From Janthinobacterium sp. GW458P (GTDB lineage: Bacteria; Pseudomonadota; Gammaproteobacteria; Burkholderiales; Burkholderiaceae_D): DNA of 64,000 nt. This document shows positions 1 to 8,537 of the stretch, one piece after another. The stretch covers positions 1 to 64,000 of the forward strand of contig NZ_NEGZ01000025.1 in the NCBI RefSeq assembly GCF_002127585.1, given 5' to 3'. How positions within the stretch are numbered: the stretch's first letter is position 1; the number at the start of each line of letters is the position of its first letter. The position numbers and the translations under genes are program-made. The notes beneath the pieces are model-generated. The model was not told the origin of the DNA and did not search any database. It saw only the letters and a list, made by a program, of their open reading frames with translations.

Positions 1-1
1 C

Positions 2-2902
2 GGCGTGCCGCCGCGCTTCCGCCCCCAGCCGGCCGACGTGCCACCGCTGTATCCGCAGCCGCAGGAACTGCTCGACGCGGCCGTCGGCGCGGCGCGCCCC
101 GCCCTGGCGCCGGAAAGCCCGCCGGCGCGCCTGGGCATTTCCGTCATCCACGGCAGCATGGCTTCGGCCGACGCTCCCGTCATGAGCGGCTGCTATGCCT
201 ACGAATCGCTGCGCGGCAGCATGAGCTTTCTGGACCGCCTGCTGGCGGGCCGGCTGCAGGAAATCCATGCGCTGGGACGCTTCCCGCAACGCCCCGATGC
301 GGCGCTGGTGGTGCTGCAGCCGGACGCGGCGCGCCGGCCCGGCGGCGCCATCGTCATCGGCCTGGGCGCGCTGGGCGAACTGACGCCGGGCGAACTGGCG
401 CGCGCATTCGCCGGCGGCCTGCTCGAATACGCGTGCGTCTGCATGCAGGTGCGCGCCGCCGGTCATGTCGCCACGCCGCCGATGGGCGAACACGGCTTGC
501 GCGTGGCCAGCCTGCTGTCCGGTTCCGGCTATGGCGGCTTGAGCATCGCCCTGTGCGCGCGCGCCCTGATCGACGGCGCGCGCAGCGCCAACCGGCGCCT
601 GGAAGACGCGGGCATGGCCTGCCGCATCGGCCATATCGCCATCTATGAACAGTCCGAGGCGCGCGCCATCGCCGCCGCCATGGCCATCGAACAGATCATG
701 GCCGAGGCGCGCTACCAGGGCAGCTTCACGTTCGAGCGGCGCATCCGCCACAGCCCCGGCGGCTACCGTCGCATCCTGCCCAGCCTGAGCGGCGACAACG
801 GCTGGCGCCGCGTGCAGATCGTCGCCGCCGACCTGTCCGGCGCCCTGCGCTTCACGCTGTTGACGGACCGCGCCCACAACAGCGTCGACGAAGAGCCGAA
901 CCAGCGCCAGGCCGTCGATGGCCTGATCATGGACGCCACCGACAACACCACCGACCAGCCGGGCCTGTCGCGCGCGCTGTACGAACTGATGCTGCCCAAT
1001 GGCCTGAAGGCGGCCATTCCCGAGATGCGCGGGCTGATCCTGGCCGTCGACCAGAGCGCCGCCATCTACCCGTGGGAACTCATGCGCGACGAGGCGGGCA
1101 GCGAGGAAAGCCCGCTGTCGACGCGCATCGGCATGGTGCGCCAGCTGGCCAGCCTGCGCGAACAGCCGCCCGCCACCAGCCCGCCCAGCAACAGCGTGCT
1201 GGTGATCGGCGACACGGATTCAGGCCTGCCCGAGCTGCCCGGCGCGCAAGCCGAGGCGCAGGACGTGACGCGCATGTTCGGCGCGTACGGCTACCAGGTG
1301 CGCGAGCTGCTGCGCCCGCAGGCGCAGCGCGTGCTGGTGCACCTGTTCGACGAACGTTATTTCGCCATCCACCTGGCCGGTCACGGCGAGGTGGCCGGCC
1401 CCGGCATCGCGCATACGGGCCTGGTGCTGGGACCAAAGACGCGGCTGACGGCGGCGCAGGTGAGCAAGCTCAAACGCGTGCCGCAATTCGTCTTCATCAA
1501 TTGCTGCCACCTGGGCGACATGCGCCCGGACGCCATCGCGCCATGGTCCAAGCTGGCCGCCAGCCTGGCCACGGCCTTCATTGAAATGGGCGCGCAGGCG
1601 GTGATCGCGGCCGGCTGGCGCATCGACGACCAGGCGGCCAGCATTTTCGCGCACAGCTTCTATCACGCCATGCTGAGCGGCGAATTCTTCGGCGACGCCG
1701 TGCGCCTGGCGCGCGAGGCGGCCTACCTGCACTTCCCCACCTCGAATACCTGGGGCGCCTACCAGGCGTACGGTGATGACCACTACCATTTTCCGAATAC
1801 GCAAAGCCGGCCATGGCAGGCCCCCGCCTACCACTACCACGGCCACCTGCTGGCCGACCTGGAAACCCTGCACGCGCGCCTGGCGGGCGCCGATGCGGCG
1901 CGCCGCGCGGCCATCGAGGAAAAGCTGGGCAGCATCGAGGAAGCCGTGCGCGCGCGCTTTTTCGGTTGCGCCGACATCCGCGAAAACATGGCCGCCACGC
2001 GCGCCGGCCTAGGCGGGCTAGACAATACCCTGCGCGCCATCGAACACTATCGGGCGGCGCACAGCGCGGCGGACGGCAGGGTGTCCCTGCGCGCGCTGGC
2101 GCACTGGGCTGAGCTGGAGATACGCCAGGGCGCGGCCCTGTGCGGCCTCGATGCGGGCGCCGGCATCGAGGTGCCGGCCGTGCCCGATACGGCGCTGGGC
2201 CGGCAATTGATGCACGACGGTAAACAGCATATCGACCTGCTGATCGCACTGGCGCCGACGGCGCAGCGCCTGGCCCTGCTGGGCCGCTACTGGGCCTTGC
2301 AGGCGCGCCTGGCCTGCAGCGAAGGGCAATCCGGCGCGCCGGCACTGCGCGCCATGACGGACGCCTGCCTGGCCGCGCTGGAGGAAGCACGGCGGCGCAG
2401 CGGCGCAGCCGACTGCCACCTGATTTTTCAGGTACTGGCGGGCGCGCTGCTGCTCAAGGCCCATGGCGACGACAGCGCCTGGCAGGCGCTGCACCCGCAG
2501 CTGGGGGACTTGCTGCACGACGCCGTTGCCTATGCGCGCCAGCGCCACGCGGACGAACACCGCGCCATCGACGCCGGCGCCCCCGTGCGCGCCGCCCTGC
2601 TGGCAGCCCTGTGGCAGGTGCCGGACGGCCAGCCCTTCGACGCGCCGGCGCGCGCCGCCTTCCTGGCGCTGTACCGCGACGCCGTGCTGCGCCACGGCAG
2701 CATCGGCGAACCCGAAGCGATCACCGTGCCCCTGCGCTTCCTGCTCGACCTGCTGCCGCCGGACGGCGCGGAAACCGGCTTGCGCAGCGCCGCGCAGGCG
2801 CTGGCCAGCCAGCTGCAGGCGTCACTGCAGGGTATCAGCCAGGCACCACTCCGTAATGGCGCGCATAACGCTCGTCCAGATTCGCCAGAGGCATCATCAT
2901 GA
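2..2902 (+). CDS. CHAT-domain (caspase-like) protein, 5'-truncated by the window edge
   Basis: The frame is open to the first base, so the true N-terminus lies outside; the first possible start inside is a GTG at 5. The central part is a CHAT domain, a caspase/separase-type cysteine protease fold. The catalytic His is in an AGHGE motif (codon at 1382) and the Cys is in INCCHLG (codons at 1502 and 1505). The stretch before it (about residues 40-230) has an alternating GAIVIGLGALGEL character that I cannot assign. The region after about residue 600 is alpha-helical, rich in Ala, Leu and Arg, and resembles TPR-type helices. CHAT proteins act as effector proteases in bacterial stress or defence systems, but the partner here is not visible. 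The last 22 codons overlap the convergent acyltransferase gene by 68 bases. Confidence 0.8.
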   Translation, partial: GVPPRFRPQPADVPPLYPQPQELLDAAVGAARPALAPESPPARLGISVIHGSMASADAPVMSGCYAYESLRGSMSFLDRLLAGRLQEIHALGRFPQRPDAALVVLQPDAARRPGGAIVIGLGALGELTPGELARAFAGGLLEYACVCMQVRAAGHVATPPMGEHGLRVASLLSGSGYGGLSIALCARALIDGARSANRRLEDAGMACRIGHIAIYEQSEARAIAAAMAIEQIMAEARYQGSFTFERRIRHSPGGYRRILPSLSGDNGWRRVQIVAADLSGALRFTLLTDRAHNSVDEEPNQRQAVDGLIMDATDNTTDQPGLSRALYELMLPNGLKAAIPEMRGLILAVDQSAAIYPWELMRDEAGSEESPLSTRIGMVRQLASLREQPPATSPPSNSVLVIGDTDSGLPELPGAQAEAQDVTRMFGAYGYQVRELLRPQAQRVLVHLFDERYFAIHLAGHGEVAGPGIAHTGLVLGPKTRLTAAQVSKLKRVPQFVFINCCHLGDMRPDAIAPWSKLAASLATAFIEMGAQAVIAAGWRIDDQAASIFAHSFYHAMLSGEFFGDAVRLAREAAYLHFPTSNTWGAYQAYGDDHYHFPNTQSRPWQAPAYHYHGHLLADLETLHARLAGADAARRAAIEEKLGSIEEAVRARFFGCADIRENMAATRAGLGGLDNTLRAIEHYRAAHSAADGRVSLRALAHWAELEIRQGAALCGLDAGAGIEVPAVPDTALGRQLMHDGKQHIDLLIALAPTAQRLALLGRYWALQARLACSEGQSGAPALRAMTDACLAALEEARRRSGAADCHLIFQVLAGALLLKAHGDDSAWQALHPQLGDLLHDAVAYARQRHADEHRAIDAGAPVRAALLAALWQVPDGQPFDAPARAAFLALYRDAVLRHGSIGEPEAITVPLRFLLDLLPPDGAETGLRSAAQALASQLQASLQGISQAPLRNGAHNARPDSPEASS

Positions 2903-3596
2903 ACATGTCGGCGCTTTCAAAATCGGGGTCCCAGGCCGGTTCGCCGCAAATCCACGCGCCCGAACGCAGATAGCCCTTGATCAGCGGCGGCACCTGCGGC
3001 TTGTGCGCCGCTTCCACCTGGTGGATGGGGAAAGGCAGGTGCGGCGTGACGCGGTACTCGCTTGGGGCCATGTGCTTCTCGGCCAGCGCCTGGTAGACGG
3101 CGACGGCATTGTGGCCGCCATCGGCCAGGCTGATGCTGGCGCAGCCCACCAGGTAGTCGCAGCGTTCGCGGCGCATGTATTCGGCCAGCCCGGACCACAG
3201 CAGCATGATCACGCTGCCGCCCCGGTACTTGGGATGGATGCAGGCGCGGCCCGCTTCGACCATGCGTCCGCGCAGATTGTTCAGGCGGCTCAGGTCGAAC
3301 TCGTTTTCCGAATACAGGCGGCCAATCTTGGCGGCCTTGGCCGCGCTCAGCACGCGGTAAGTTCCCACCACTTTCAGGGTGTCGGCGTCGCGCACGATCA
3401 GATGATCGCAGTGCTCGTCGAATTCATCGCTGTCGAGGCCATCGGCATTGGCCAACGACGTCAGGCCCATGGTCTCGATAAACACCTTGTAGCGCAGACG
3501 CTGTACTTCGCGCAATTCCGCAGCTGTAGTGGCCTGGCTCAGCACCAGTTGGACCGGCCGGGACTTTGCTTCGTTTGACGCAATTAGGTTTTGCAT
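2835..3596 (-). CDS. olsB: OlsB-type GNAT acyltransferase (ornithine/amino-acid N-acyltransferase family)
   Basis: The 253-residue product matches OlsB-like N-acyltransferases, which transfer a 3-hydroxy fatty acyl chain from acyl carrier protein to the alpha-amino group of ornithine. This is the first step in phosphorus-free ornithine lipids. Seen motifs are RYKVFIETMG near residue 40, the acceptor-side EFDEHCDHLIV, EAGRACIHPKYRGG for acyl-carrier binding, and a C-terminal PPLIKGYLRSGA. The start at 3596 was chosen over an ATG 66 codons upstream because AGGGGA sits 8 bases before it and the upstream part is atypical. No olsA partner is adjacent. The promoter region carries phased PhoB-type repeats, which fits induction in phosphate starvation. 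Substrate is inferred from the family; a related acyl-homoserine or other amine acceptor cannot be excluded. Confidence 0.8.
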   Translation of the reverse strand: MQNLIASNEAKSRPVQLVLSQATTAAELREVQRLRYKVFIETMGLTSLANADGLDSDEFDEHCDHLIVRDADTLKVVGTYRVLSAAKAAKIGRLYSENEFDLSRLNNLRGRMVEAGRACIHPKYRGGSVIMLLWSGLAEYMRRERCDYLVGCASISLADGGHNAVAVYQALAEKHMAPSEYRVTPHLPFPIHQVEAAHKPQVPPLIKGYLRSGAWICGEPAWDPDFESADMFMMMPLANLDERYARHYGVVPG

Positions 3597-3642
3597 GGTT
3601 TCATCCCCTGTGATCAAGACGACTCCAGCGTACTTGCCTAAT

Positions 3643-3682
3643 ATGTCAGGAAAATGACAGCCGAATGTCATTTCCATGACGC
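3643..3682 (-). promoter_or_regulatory. Predicted PhoB box array upstream of the olsB-like gene
   Basis: Read on the minus strand there are four heptamers, each separated by exactly four bases: GCGTCAT, ATGACAT, CTGTCAT and CTGACAT. The Pho box consensus is two CTGTCAT-like repeats with a 4-base spacer, so the last two are near perfect and the first two are weaker (5 of 7). The array ends 46 bases before the start codon. Ten bases further on is TACGCT, a possible -10. The 11-base phasing is seen directly; PhoB binding is inferred. Confidence 0.65.
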
Positions 3683-3829
3683 AAGTCAATACCATGGCAG
3701 GATCGTGCAGAATTACCACACTCCCCTTCCAATCTGGCCGGCACCGCCATGGCGCGCTTTGCCGATGCCGGCATGGCGGACCTGACCGGCGCATGGGCCG
3801 GCGGCGTGGCGCGCGGCGGCGCAGTGAAC

Positions 3830-4657
3830 TTAGAGCGTGATGCCGGGCGTGTAATCGACCCAGGCATCCTGGCGGCAGAAGCCCACCAGCTTCATGCCCG
3901 CCTGCACGGCGATGGAAATGGCCAGCGAACTGGGGGCGGAAATCGTCGCCAGCAGGGGAATCCGCATGCGCGCAGCCTTGCGCGCCAGCTCGTAGCTGCC
4001 GCGGCTGGACAGGAAAACAAACCCGCGCCGCATGTCGGCATCTTGCAGCGCGAGATGGCCGATCAGCTTATCGAGTCCGTTATGCCGGCCGATATCCTCG
4101 CACACCCGCACGATGTCTCCGTCCGGCGTGCACCAGGCAGCCGCATGCACGCCGCCCGTTTCCCGCATCAGCGCCTGGTGTTCGCGCAAACCGCTGGCGG
4201 CGCGCGCCAGCGCAGCCGGCAGGTCGACCCGGATCAGGGACGGCGGCAGCGCTTCCGGATGCAGGTCGAGCATATCGATGCTGTCGATGCCGCACACGCC
4301 GCAGCCGCTGCGGCCCGTGAGCGCGCGGCGGCGGTCCTTCAGGCGCACGAAATCTTCCTGCGCGATGGTCAGCGCCACTTCGGCGGAATCGGGGCGCAGC
4401 AACACTTCGCAGTCGAAAATGGCGGCAGCCGATGCCACCACGCCTTCCGTCAGCGCGAAGCCGTACGCGAACGCTTCGAGGTCGCGCGGCGTAGCCATCA
4501 TGACGACGTGGGAAATGCCGTTGAAGACCAGCGCGACGGGGATTTCCTCGGCGACGTGGTCGATGGCGGCAGTGGAATCGCCCGCGCGGTGGCGGACAAT
4601 GGCGCGCTCGACGAAGCCGGCGCGTTCGATCTCTGTTTCTTCTGACATGGCAACCAT
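3830..4657 (-). CDS. fdhD: Formate dehydrogenase accessory sulfurtransferase FdhD
   Basis: FdhD passes sulfur from IscS to the molybdenum cofactor before it is inserted into formate dehydrogenase. The 275-residue protein carries the catalytic CGVCG motif (Cys119 and Cys122), preceded by GRSGCG. It also has the family motifs EEIPVALVFNG, GFALTEG, RETGGVHAA, CEDIGRHNGLDKLIG and FLSSRGSYELARKAA. Length matches the family. No formate dehydrogenase structural genes lie next to it here. Two starts are possible, at 4657 and at 4648 (MSEETE). The first lies inside a strong inverted repeat described separately. Confidence 0.95.
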   Translation of the reverse strand: MVAMSEETEIERAGFVERAIVRHRAGDSTAAIDHVAEEIPVALVFNGISHVVMMATPRDLEAFAYGFALTEGVVASAAAIFDCEVLLRPDSAEVALTIAQEDFVRLKDRRRALTGRSGCGVCGIDSIDMLDLHPEALPPSLIRVDLPAALARAASGLREHQALMRETGGVHAAAWCTPDGDIVRVCEDIGRHNGLDKLIGHLALQDADMRRGFVFLSSRGSYELARKAARMRIPLLATISAPSSLAISIAVQAGMKLVGFCRQDAWVDYTPGITL

Positions 4658-4682
4658 GGGGAACTAGTACAGCCCCCATGGT
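4653..4682 (-). promoter_or_regulatory. Inverted repeat enclosing the fdhD start codon
   Basis: Two perfect 9-base arms, ACCATGGGG and CCCCATGGT, are separated by 12 bases. The downstream arm contains the first ATG of fdhD, so in mRNA the start would be paired in a hairpin. It could also be a DNA operator. The repeat is seen directly; a regulatory role is inference. Confidence 0.4.
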
Positions 4683-4737
4683 AAACCAGAATGGGCAAGC
4701 AGGCGGCAGTCCACGCGGGACCGCCCTGCCGTCAACC

Positions 4738-5445
4738 TCAATCCTTCTTCGGACGGCCCGTTTTCAGCTGCGGCAGGCCGGCCAGCACGTTTTGCAGGGT
4801 CGCCAGGTCGATCTGGCTGATCAGCGCCACGCCGATGCGCAGCAATTCGCTTTTCTTGATCTCGAAACCGGCTTTCAGGCAGGCCTTCTTGACCTGGCCC
4901 AGGACTTCATACTCGGCTTCCGGCATGGTGAAGCTGTCGCGCACCAGCTTCGGCTTGCGGGCTTTTTCCTTGACGGCGGCGACCTTGGCGGCCGGCGCTT
5001 TTTTCACGGCGGCCGGCTTGGCGGCGGCTTTGGCCACCGGTTTGGCCGCAGCTTTCGCGACCGGCTTGGAGGCCGCCTTGGCAACTGGCTTGACGGCCGC
5101 CTTGGCGACTGGCTTGACAGCGGCCGGCGCGGCTGGCTTGACGGCGGCTTTCGCGACTGGCTTGGCAGCCACGGCCTTGGCCGCCGGCTTGGCGGCCGGC
5201 GCCTTGGCTACGGCAGGCTTGGCTACGGCAGGCTTGGCGGCAACAGGCTTCGCTGCGGCGGCTTTGGCCGCCACTGGCTTGGCGGCGGCCTTTGCCACCG
5301 GCTTGGCGGCAGGCTTGGCGGCAGGCTTGGCGGCAGGTTTGCTGGCAGGCGCGGCCTTGGCTGCGGCCGCATTGATCGAAGCGCTCGTAGGGAACATCGA
5401 TACGGGCGCGCTGTCGGCTTTTTTGGCAGGTACGGTTTTGGTCAT
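4738..5445 (-). CDS. Histone H1-like Ala/Lys/Pro-repeat protein with a conserved C-terminal domain
   Basis: The 235-residue product has a short N-terminus, then a highly basic low-complexity tail (about residues 25-155) built from AKPAAKP and AKPVAKAA units, as in AlgP/histone H1-like proteins that bind DNA non-specifically. The last 75 residues are a separate folded segment containing RDSFTMPEAEYEVL and KKSELLRIGVALI and ending in TGRPKKD. I recall similar C-terminal segments in other betaproteobacterial Lys/Ala-rich proteins but know of no assigned function. The pattern suggests a small DNA-binding or oligomerisation module. The gene stands alone, with an AT-rich leader between 5446 and 5539 that should hold its promoter. 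A nucleoid-associated role is inferred. Confidence 0.75.
   Translation of the reverse strand: MTKTVPAKKADSAPVSMFPTSASINAAAAKAAPASKPAAKPAAKPAAKPVAKAAAKPVAAKAAAAKPVAAKPAVAKPAVAKAPAAKPAAKAVAAKPVAKAAVKPAAPAAVKPVAKAAVKPVAKAASKPVAKAAAKPVAKAAAKPAAVKKAPAAKVAAVKEKARKPKLVRDSFTMPEAEYEVLGQVKKACLKAGFEIKKSELLRIGVALISQIDLATLQNVLAGLPQLKTGRPKKD
4980..5370 (-). repeat. Degenerate in-frame Ala-Lys-Pro coding repeats
   Basis: The segment encodes the basic tail of the histone-like protein as imperfect 12- to 15-base units, such as repeated GGCTTGGCGGCAGG on the plus strand near 5310-5340 and GGCTTGGCTACGGCA near 5207-5235. Such tracts commonly vary in copy number between strains by slippage or recombination. There are no spacers, so it is not a CRISPR array. 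Confidence 0.7.
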
Positions 5446-5539
5446 GGATTTTCCAATCTAACAAATAATATAAACAATATATACTGTTTTTAAAAACCTT
5501 GCTTGCTGTATATCAAACTTCAGCAATCTTGCCGTCCTC

Positions 5540-7018
5540 TCACGCGCTGGCGCGTATCGTGAAGTCGACCCCGACCTCATCCCAGAATTCCTGTTCCTTT
5601 TCGATCCAGAACGACACGGTGGGATGGTGCGCCACCCAGCCGCGCTTGATATCGAGTTCGATGCGGCTCTTCATGCGCAGGCGCAGTTCGCTGAAATCGG
5701 CCTCGATGCGCGCATGCATGAGCAAAATCGACAAACGCAGCGCCAGCACGGCCTTGGCGAAATCGGGATCGGACAGTACCTCGCCGATCTTGCGCAGATT
5801 GCCCTTCTGCGCCAGGATCAGGCGGCTCATGGTCTTCTGTTCGCGCGTCGTAAAACCGGGCAAATCCGCATTTTCCACGATGTAGGCCGCATGCTTGTGG
5901 TAGCCCGTCTGCGACACGGCCAGGCCCACCTCGTGCAGCAGGCTGCTCCAGCGCAGGCATTTCACCAGGGCTTCGGACGTGGGCTTGAGCTGGGCGTACA
6001 TGGCCAGCGCCTGCTCGGCCACCCGGCCCGCCCGCTGCTGGTCGATATGGAATTTCTCCATGCAGCCCTGCACCGACTGTTCGCGGCGGTCACGCTTGGT
6101 CGAGCGCAGATACAGGTCCCACATCACGCCCATGCGCAAGCCCGCCTCGATCGGCGTCATGGCGGGAATCGCCAGTTCACGGAACAGGCCGATCAGGATG
6201 GCCAGGCCGCCGACGATGGTGCTGGCGCGGTCGGGCCGCAGGCCCGGCATGTCGATGCGGCTGGTGTGACCGAGTTCGATGAAGCGCCGCGCCAGCGCAT
6301 CGAGACTGGCGCTGGTGAGCAAGCCGTCGCCAAGCTTGTTGCGGGCGATGATGTCGGCGATCGTGCGGATGGTGCCGGAAGAACCGTAGGCGGTCTTCCA
6401 GTGCTGCGGATGGTACGGCGGCGCGGCATCCTCGAAATGGCTGCGCGCCGACAGGATGGCCGCCTCGAACGACGGGGCGTCGATGCGCCCGCCGATAAAA
6501 AAGGACAGGCTTTGCTTGACCGTGCCCAGGCTGAACGACTCCACGCGCTCGATATCCTGGCCGCGCCCCAGTATCAGCTCCGTCGAGCCGCCGCCGATAT
6601 CCATCACCAGGCGGCGCTCGCCGGGAATGGCCAGTGAATTGGCCACGCCCATGTAAATCAGGCGCCCCTCTTCCTCGCCCGAGATGATCTCGATCGGGTA
6701 GCCGATGGCTTGCTCGGCCAGCGGCAGGAAAACGGCGCCGTTGCGCGCCACGCGCATGGCCGATGTGGCCACCACGCGCACGGCTTCCAGCTCGAAACCG
6801 GCGAGGGTGGCGCGAAAACGCTGCAAACAGGCCAGCGCGCCCTGCATGGCCGCCTCGGTCAAGTCGCCATTGGCATCCAGGCCGGCGGCCAGGCGTATCG
6901 GGTCGCGCACGCTCTTGACCACGCGGATCGTGTCGCCATCATGCGTGCCGACGTGTAAACGAAAACTGTTGGACCCCAGGTCCACCGCTGCATACATACT
7001 GGCCTCTTGTCTTGTCAT
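5540..7018 (-). CDS. ppx: Exopolyphosphatase / guanosine pentaphosphatase (Ppx/GppA family)
   Basis: The 492-residue enzyme removes terminal phosphates from polyphosphate. It shows the actin-like ATPase-fold motifs of the family: AAVDLGSNSFRLHV near the N-terminus, ISGEEEGRLIYMG, DIGGGSTELILG and a C-terminal HD-type helical region with SSLLHEVGLAVS. Length agrees with Ppx proteins. No ppk gene is adjacent. The region upstream holds three phased PhoB-type heptamers, so expression is probably coupled to phosphate supply. Ppx and GppA cannot be separated with certainty by sequence alone. Confidence 0.93.
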   Translation of the reverse strand: MTRQEASMYAAVDLGSNSFRLHVGTHDGDTIRVVKSVRDPIRLAAGLDANGDLTEAAMQGALACLQRFRATLAGFELEAVRVVATSAMRVARNGAVFLPLAEQAIGYPIEIISGEEEGRLIYMGVANSLAIPGERRLVMDIGGGSTELILGRGQDIERVESFSLGTVKQSLSFFIGGRIDAPSFEAAILSARSHFEDAAPPYHPQHWKTAYGSSGTIRTIADIIARNKLGDGLLTSASLDALARRFIELGHTSRIDMPGLRPDRASTIVGGLAILIGLFRELAIPAMTPIEAGLRMGVMWDLYLRSTKRDRREQSVQGCMEKFHIDQQRAGRVAEQALAMYAQLKPTSEALVKCLRWSSLLHEVGLAVSQTGYHKHAAYIVENADLPGFTTREQKTMSRLILAQKGNLRKIGEVLSDPDFAKAVLALRLSILLMHARIEADFSELRLRMKSRIELDIKRGWVAHHPTVSFWIEKEQEFWDEVGVDFTIRASA

Positions 7019-7112
7019 TGCTGCACCAACCGAAAAAAGTTGGCAAAATCAGTTGCTAAACTATATAAATCATTTAGACGATTTAAAAATCCTACCACAC
7101 TACTCTCATCGT

Positions 7113-7141
7113 ATGACAGCGGCGTGACAGGATTGTGACAA
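7113..7141 (-). promoter_or_regulatory. Predicted PhoB box array upstream of ppx
   Basis: On the minus strand three heptamers, TTGTCAC, CTGTCAC and CTGTCAT, are each separated by four bases. The latter two match the PhoB direct-repeat consensus almost perfectly. The array ends 94 bases before the ppx ATG. Ten bases downstream is TAGTGT, a possible -10. Binding by PhoB is inferred. Confidence 0.7.
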
Positions 7142-7161
7142 AACGGCAGTCGTGCGGCGGC

Positions 7162-8244
7162 TTACGGCACGATGGTCGTGAACAAATACACGGCAAAAAT
7201 CACCAGGTGGACCGTCCCCTGCATGACCGTGGTGCGGCCCGTGCCCAGCGACAGGGTGGCCACCATCAGCGACAATAGCAGCAGCACTGTCGACTTGATA
7301 TCGAGTCCCAGCGTGATCGTCAGGCCCGTGGCCAGCGACACCACCACCACGGCGGGTATCGTCAGGCCGATGCTGGCCAGCGCGGACCCCAGCGCCAGGT
7401 TCAAGCTCGTTTGCAGGCGGTTGGCGCGGGCCGCGCGCACGGCGGCCAGGCCTTCGGGCAGCAGCACGATGGCGGCGATGACGATGCCGACCAGGGTCTT
7501 TGGCGCACCCATGGCGGCAATCGCCGTTTCCAGCGCCGGCGCCAGCGACTTGGCCAGCAGCACCACGGCGCCCAGGCAGACCAGCAGCGCGCCGGCGCTG
7601 ACCCAGGCGACGGTAGGCGTGGGCGGCGCCGCATGCACCTCTTCGTCGCCCACGGCTTCCTTGGGCAGGAAGTAATCGCGGTGGCGCACCGTCTGCACCA
7701 GCACGAAAGTGCCATACAGGACCAGCGAGATGACGGCGATGAAGATCAACTGGCTCGAGTTGTAGTACGGCCCGGCGGCGCTCGAGGTGTAGTTCGGCAG
7801 CACCAGCGTCAGGATGGCGATGGCCGCCAGCGTGGCCAGCGACGCGCTCACGCCCAGCAGGCCGAAGGTCTGCTCGCGGTGGCGCCCGGCGCCCAGCAGC
7901 AGGCAGATGCCGACGATGCCATTGAGGATGATCATGATGGCGGCAAACACCGTGTCGCGCGCCAGCCCCGTCGTTTCCGGTCCGCCGGCCAGCATCAGCG
8001 AGACGATCAGCGCCACCTCGATCAGGGTCACGGCCAGCGCCAGCACCAGGGTGCCGTACGGTTCGCCGATGCGGTGCGCCACCACTTCCGCGTGGTAGAC
8101 GGCGGCCAGCACGCTGCCGATCAGGCCGGCCACCAGCAGGATCTGATAGAAGCCGCCAACATTGAAGGTGGAACCGAACAGGAACAGCCAGCCGGCAAGC
8201 GGGGCGGCAAGCGGCCATACAGGCAGGGATTTGAGCATTTTCAT
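7162..8244 (-). CDS. chaA: ChaA-like calcium (sodium/potassium)/proton antiporter
   Basis: The 360-residue inner-membrane protein has about 11 hydrophobic segments and the two inverted repeats of the CaCA superfamily. The first repeat contains LALAVTLIEVALIVS and the second contains LLPEGLAAVRAARANR followed by LALGSALASIGLTIP; the Glu in each is the expected cation-binding residue. Length is close to E. coli ChaA (366). A hydrophilic loop near the middle (HRDYFLPKEAVGDEEVH) separates the halves. The start at 8244 (MKMLKSL) was chosen because the GTG alternative 22 codons upstream adds residues with no family character. It is a single gene, ending just before the ppx promoter region. Confidence 0.85.
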   Translation of the reverse strand: MKMLKSLPVWPLAAPLAGWLFLFGSTFNVGGFYQILLVAGLIGSVLAAVYHAEVVAHRIGEPYGTLVLALAVTLIEVALIVSLMLAGGPETTGLARDTVFAAIMIILNGIVGICLLLGAGRHREQTFGLLGVSASLATLAAIAILTLVLPNYTSSAAGPYYNSSQLIFIAVISLVLYGTFVLVQTVRHRDYFLPKEAVGDEEVHAAPPTPTVAWVSAGALLVCLGAVVLLAKSLAPALETAIAAMGAPKTLVGIVIAAIVLLPEGLAAVRAARANRLQTSLNLALGSALASIGLTIPAVVVVSLATGLTITLGLDIKSTVLLLLSLMVATLSLGTGRTTVMQGTVHLVIFAVYLFTTIVP

Positions 8245-8537
8245 TATGGGCCTGGCAAGAGTAAAAAAGGGGAACTGCGGTGCGGACGGCAAGAGGGTCC
8301 TGGCGTGCACCCGATAGCATAACTTGCTTAGCTTAAATGAAAGTTAGGGAATACACATCTCGCGTGACGGCGCCCCGCGCCTGACCCGCCTTTCAATCAC
8401 CTTGCCACAGTGCACCTGCTTGCTACCAGTAACTATAGTCCCTTTGGTAACATGCCGTTGCAATTTTCTTGTCTTTTTGCTTCCTGCCGCCGTCATAATG
8501 CAGGGTCCGCCTTCCGGGCACCGACCAAGGACTAACC

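Noticed and set aside
4980-5370. Possible CRISPR or satellite array
   Set aside because: Units are 12-15 bases, imperfect, without unique spacers and inside one coding frame.
4678-5493. Gly/Arg-rich plus-strand frames over the histone-like gene
   Set aside because: They mirror the Ala-Lys-Pro repeats of the minus-strand gene. The repeat units have a coding periodicity that fits the basic tail and folded C-terminus.
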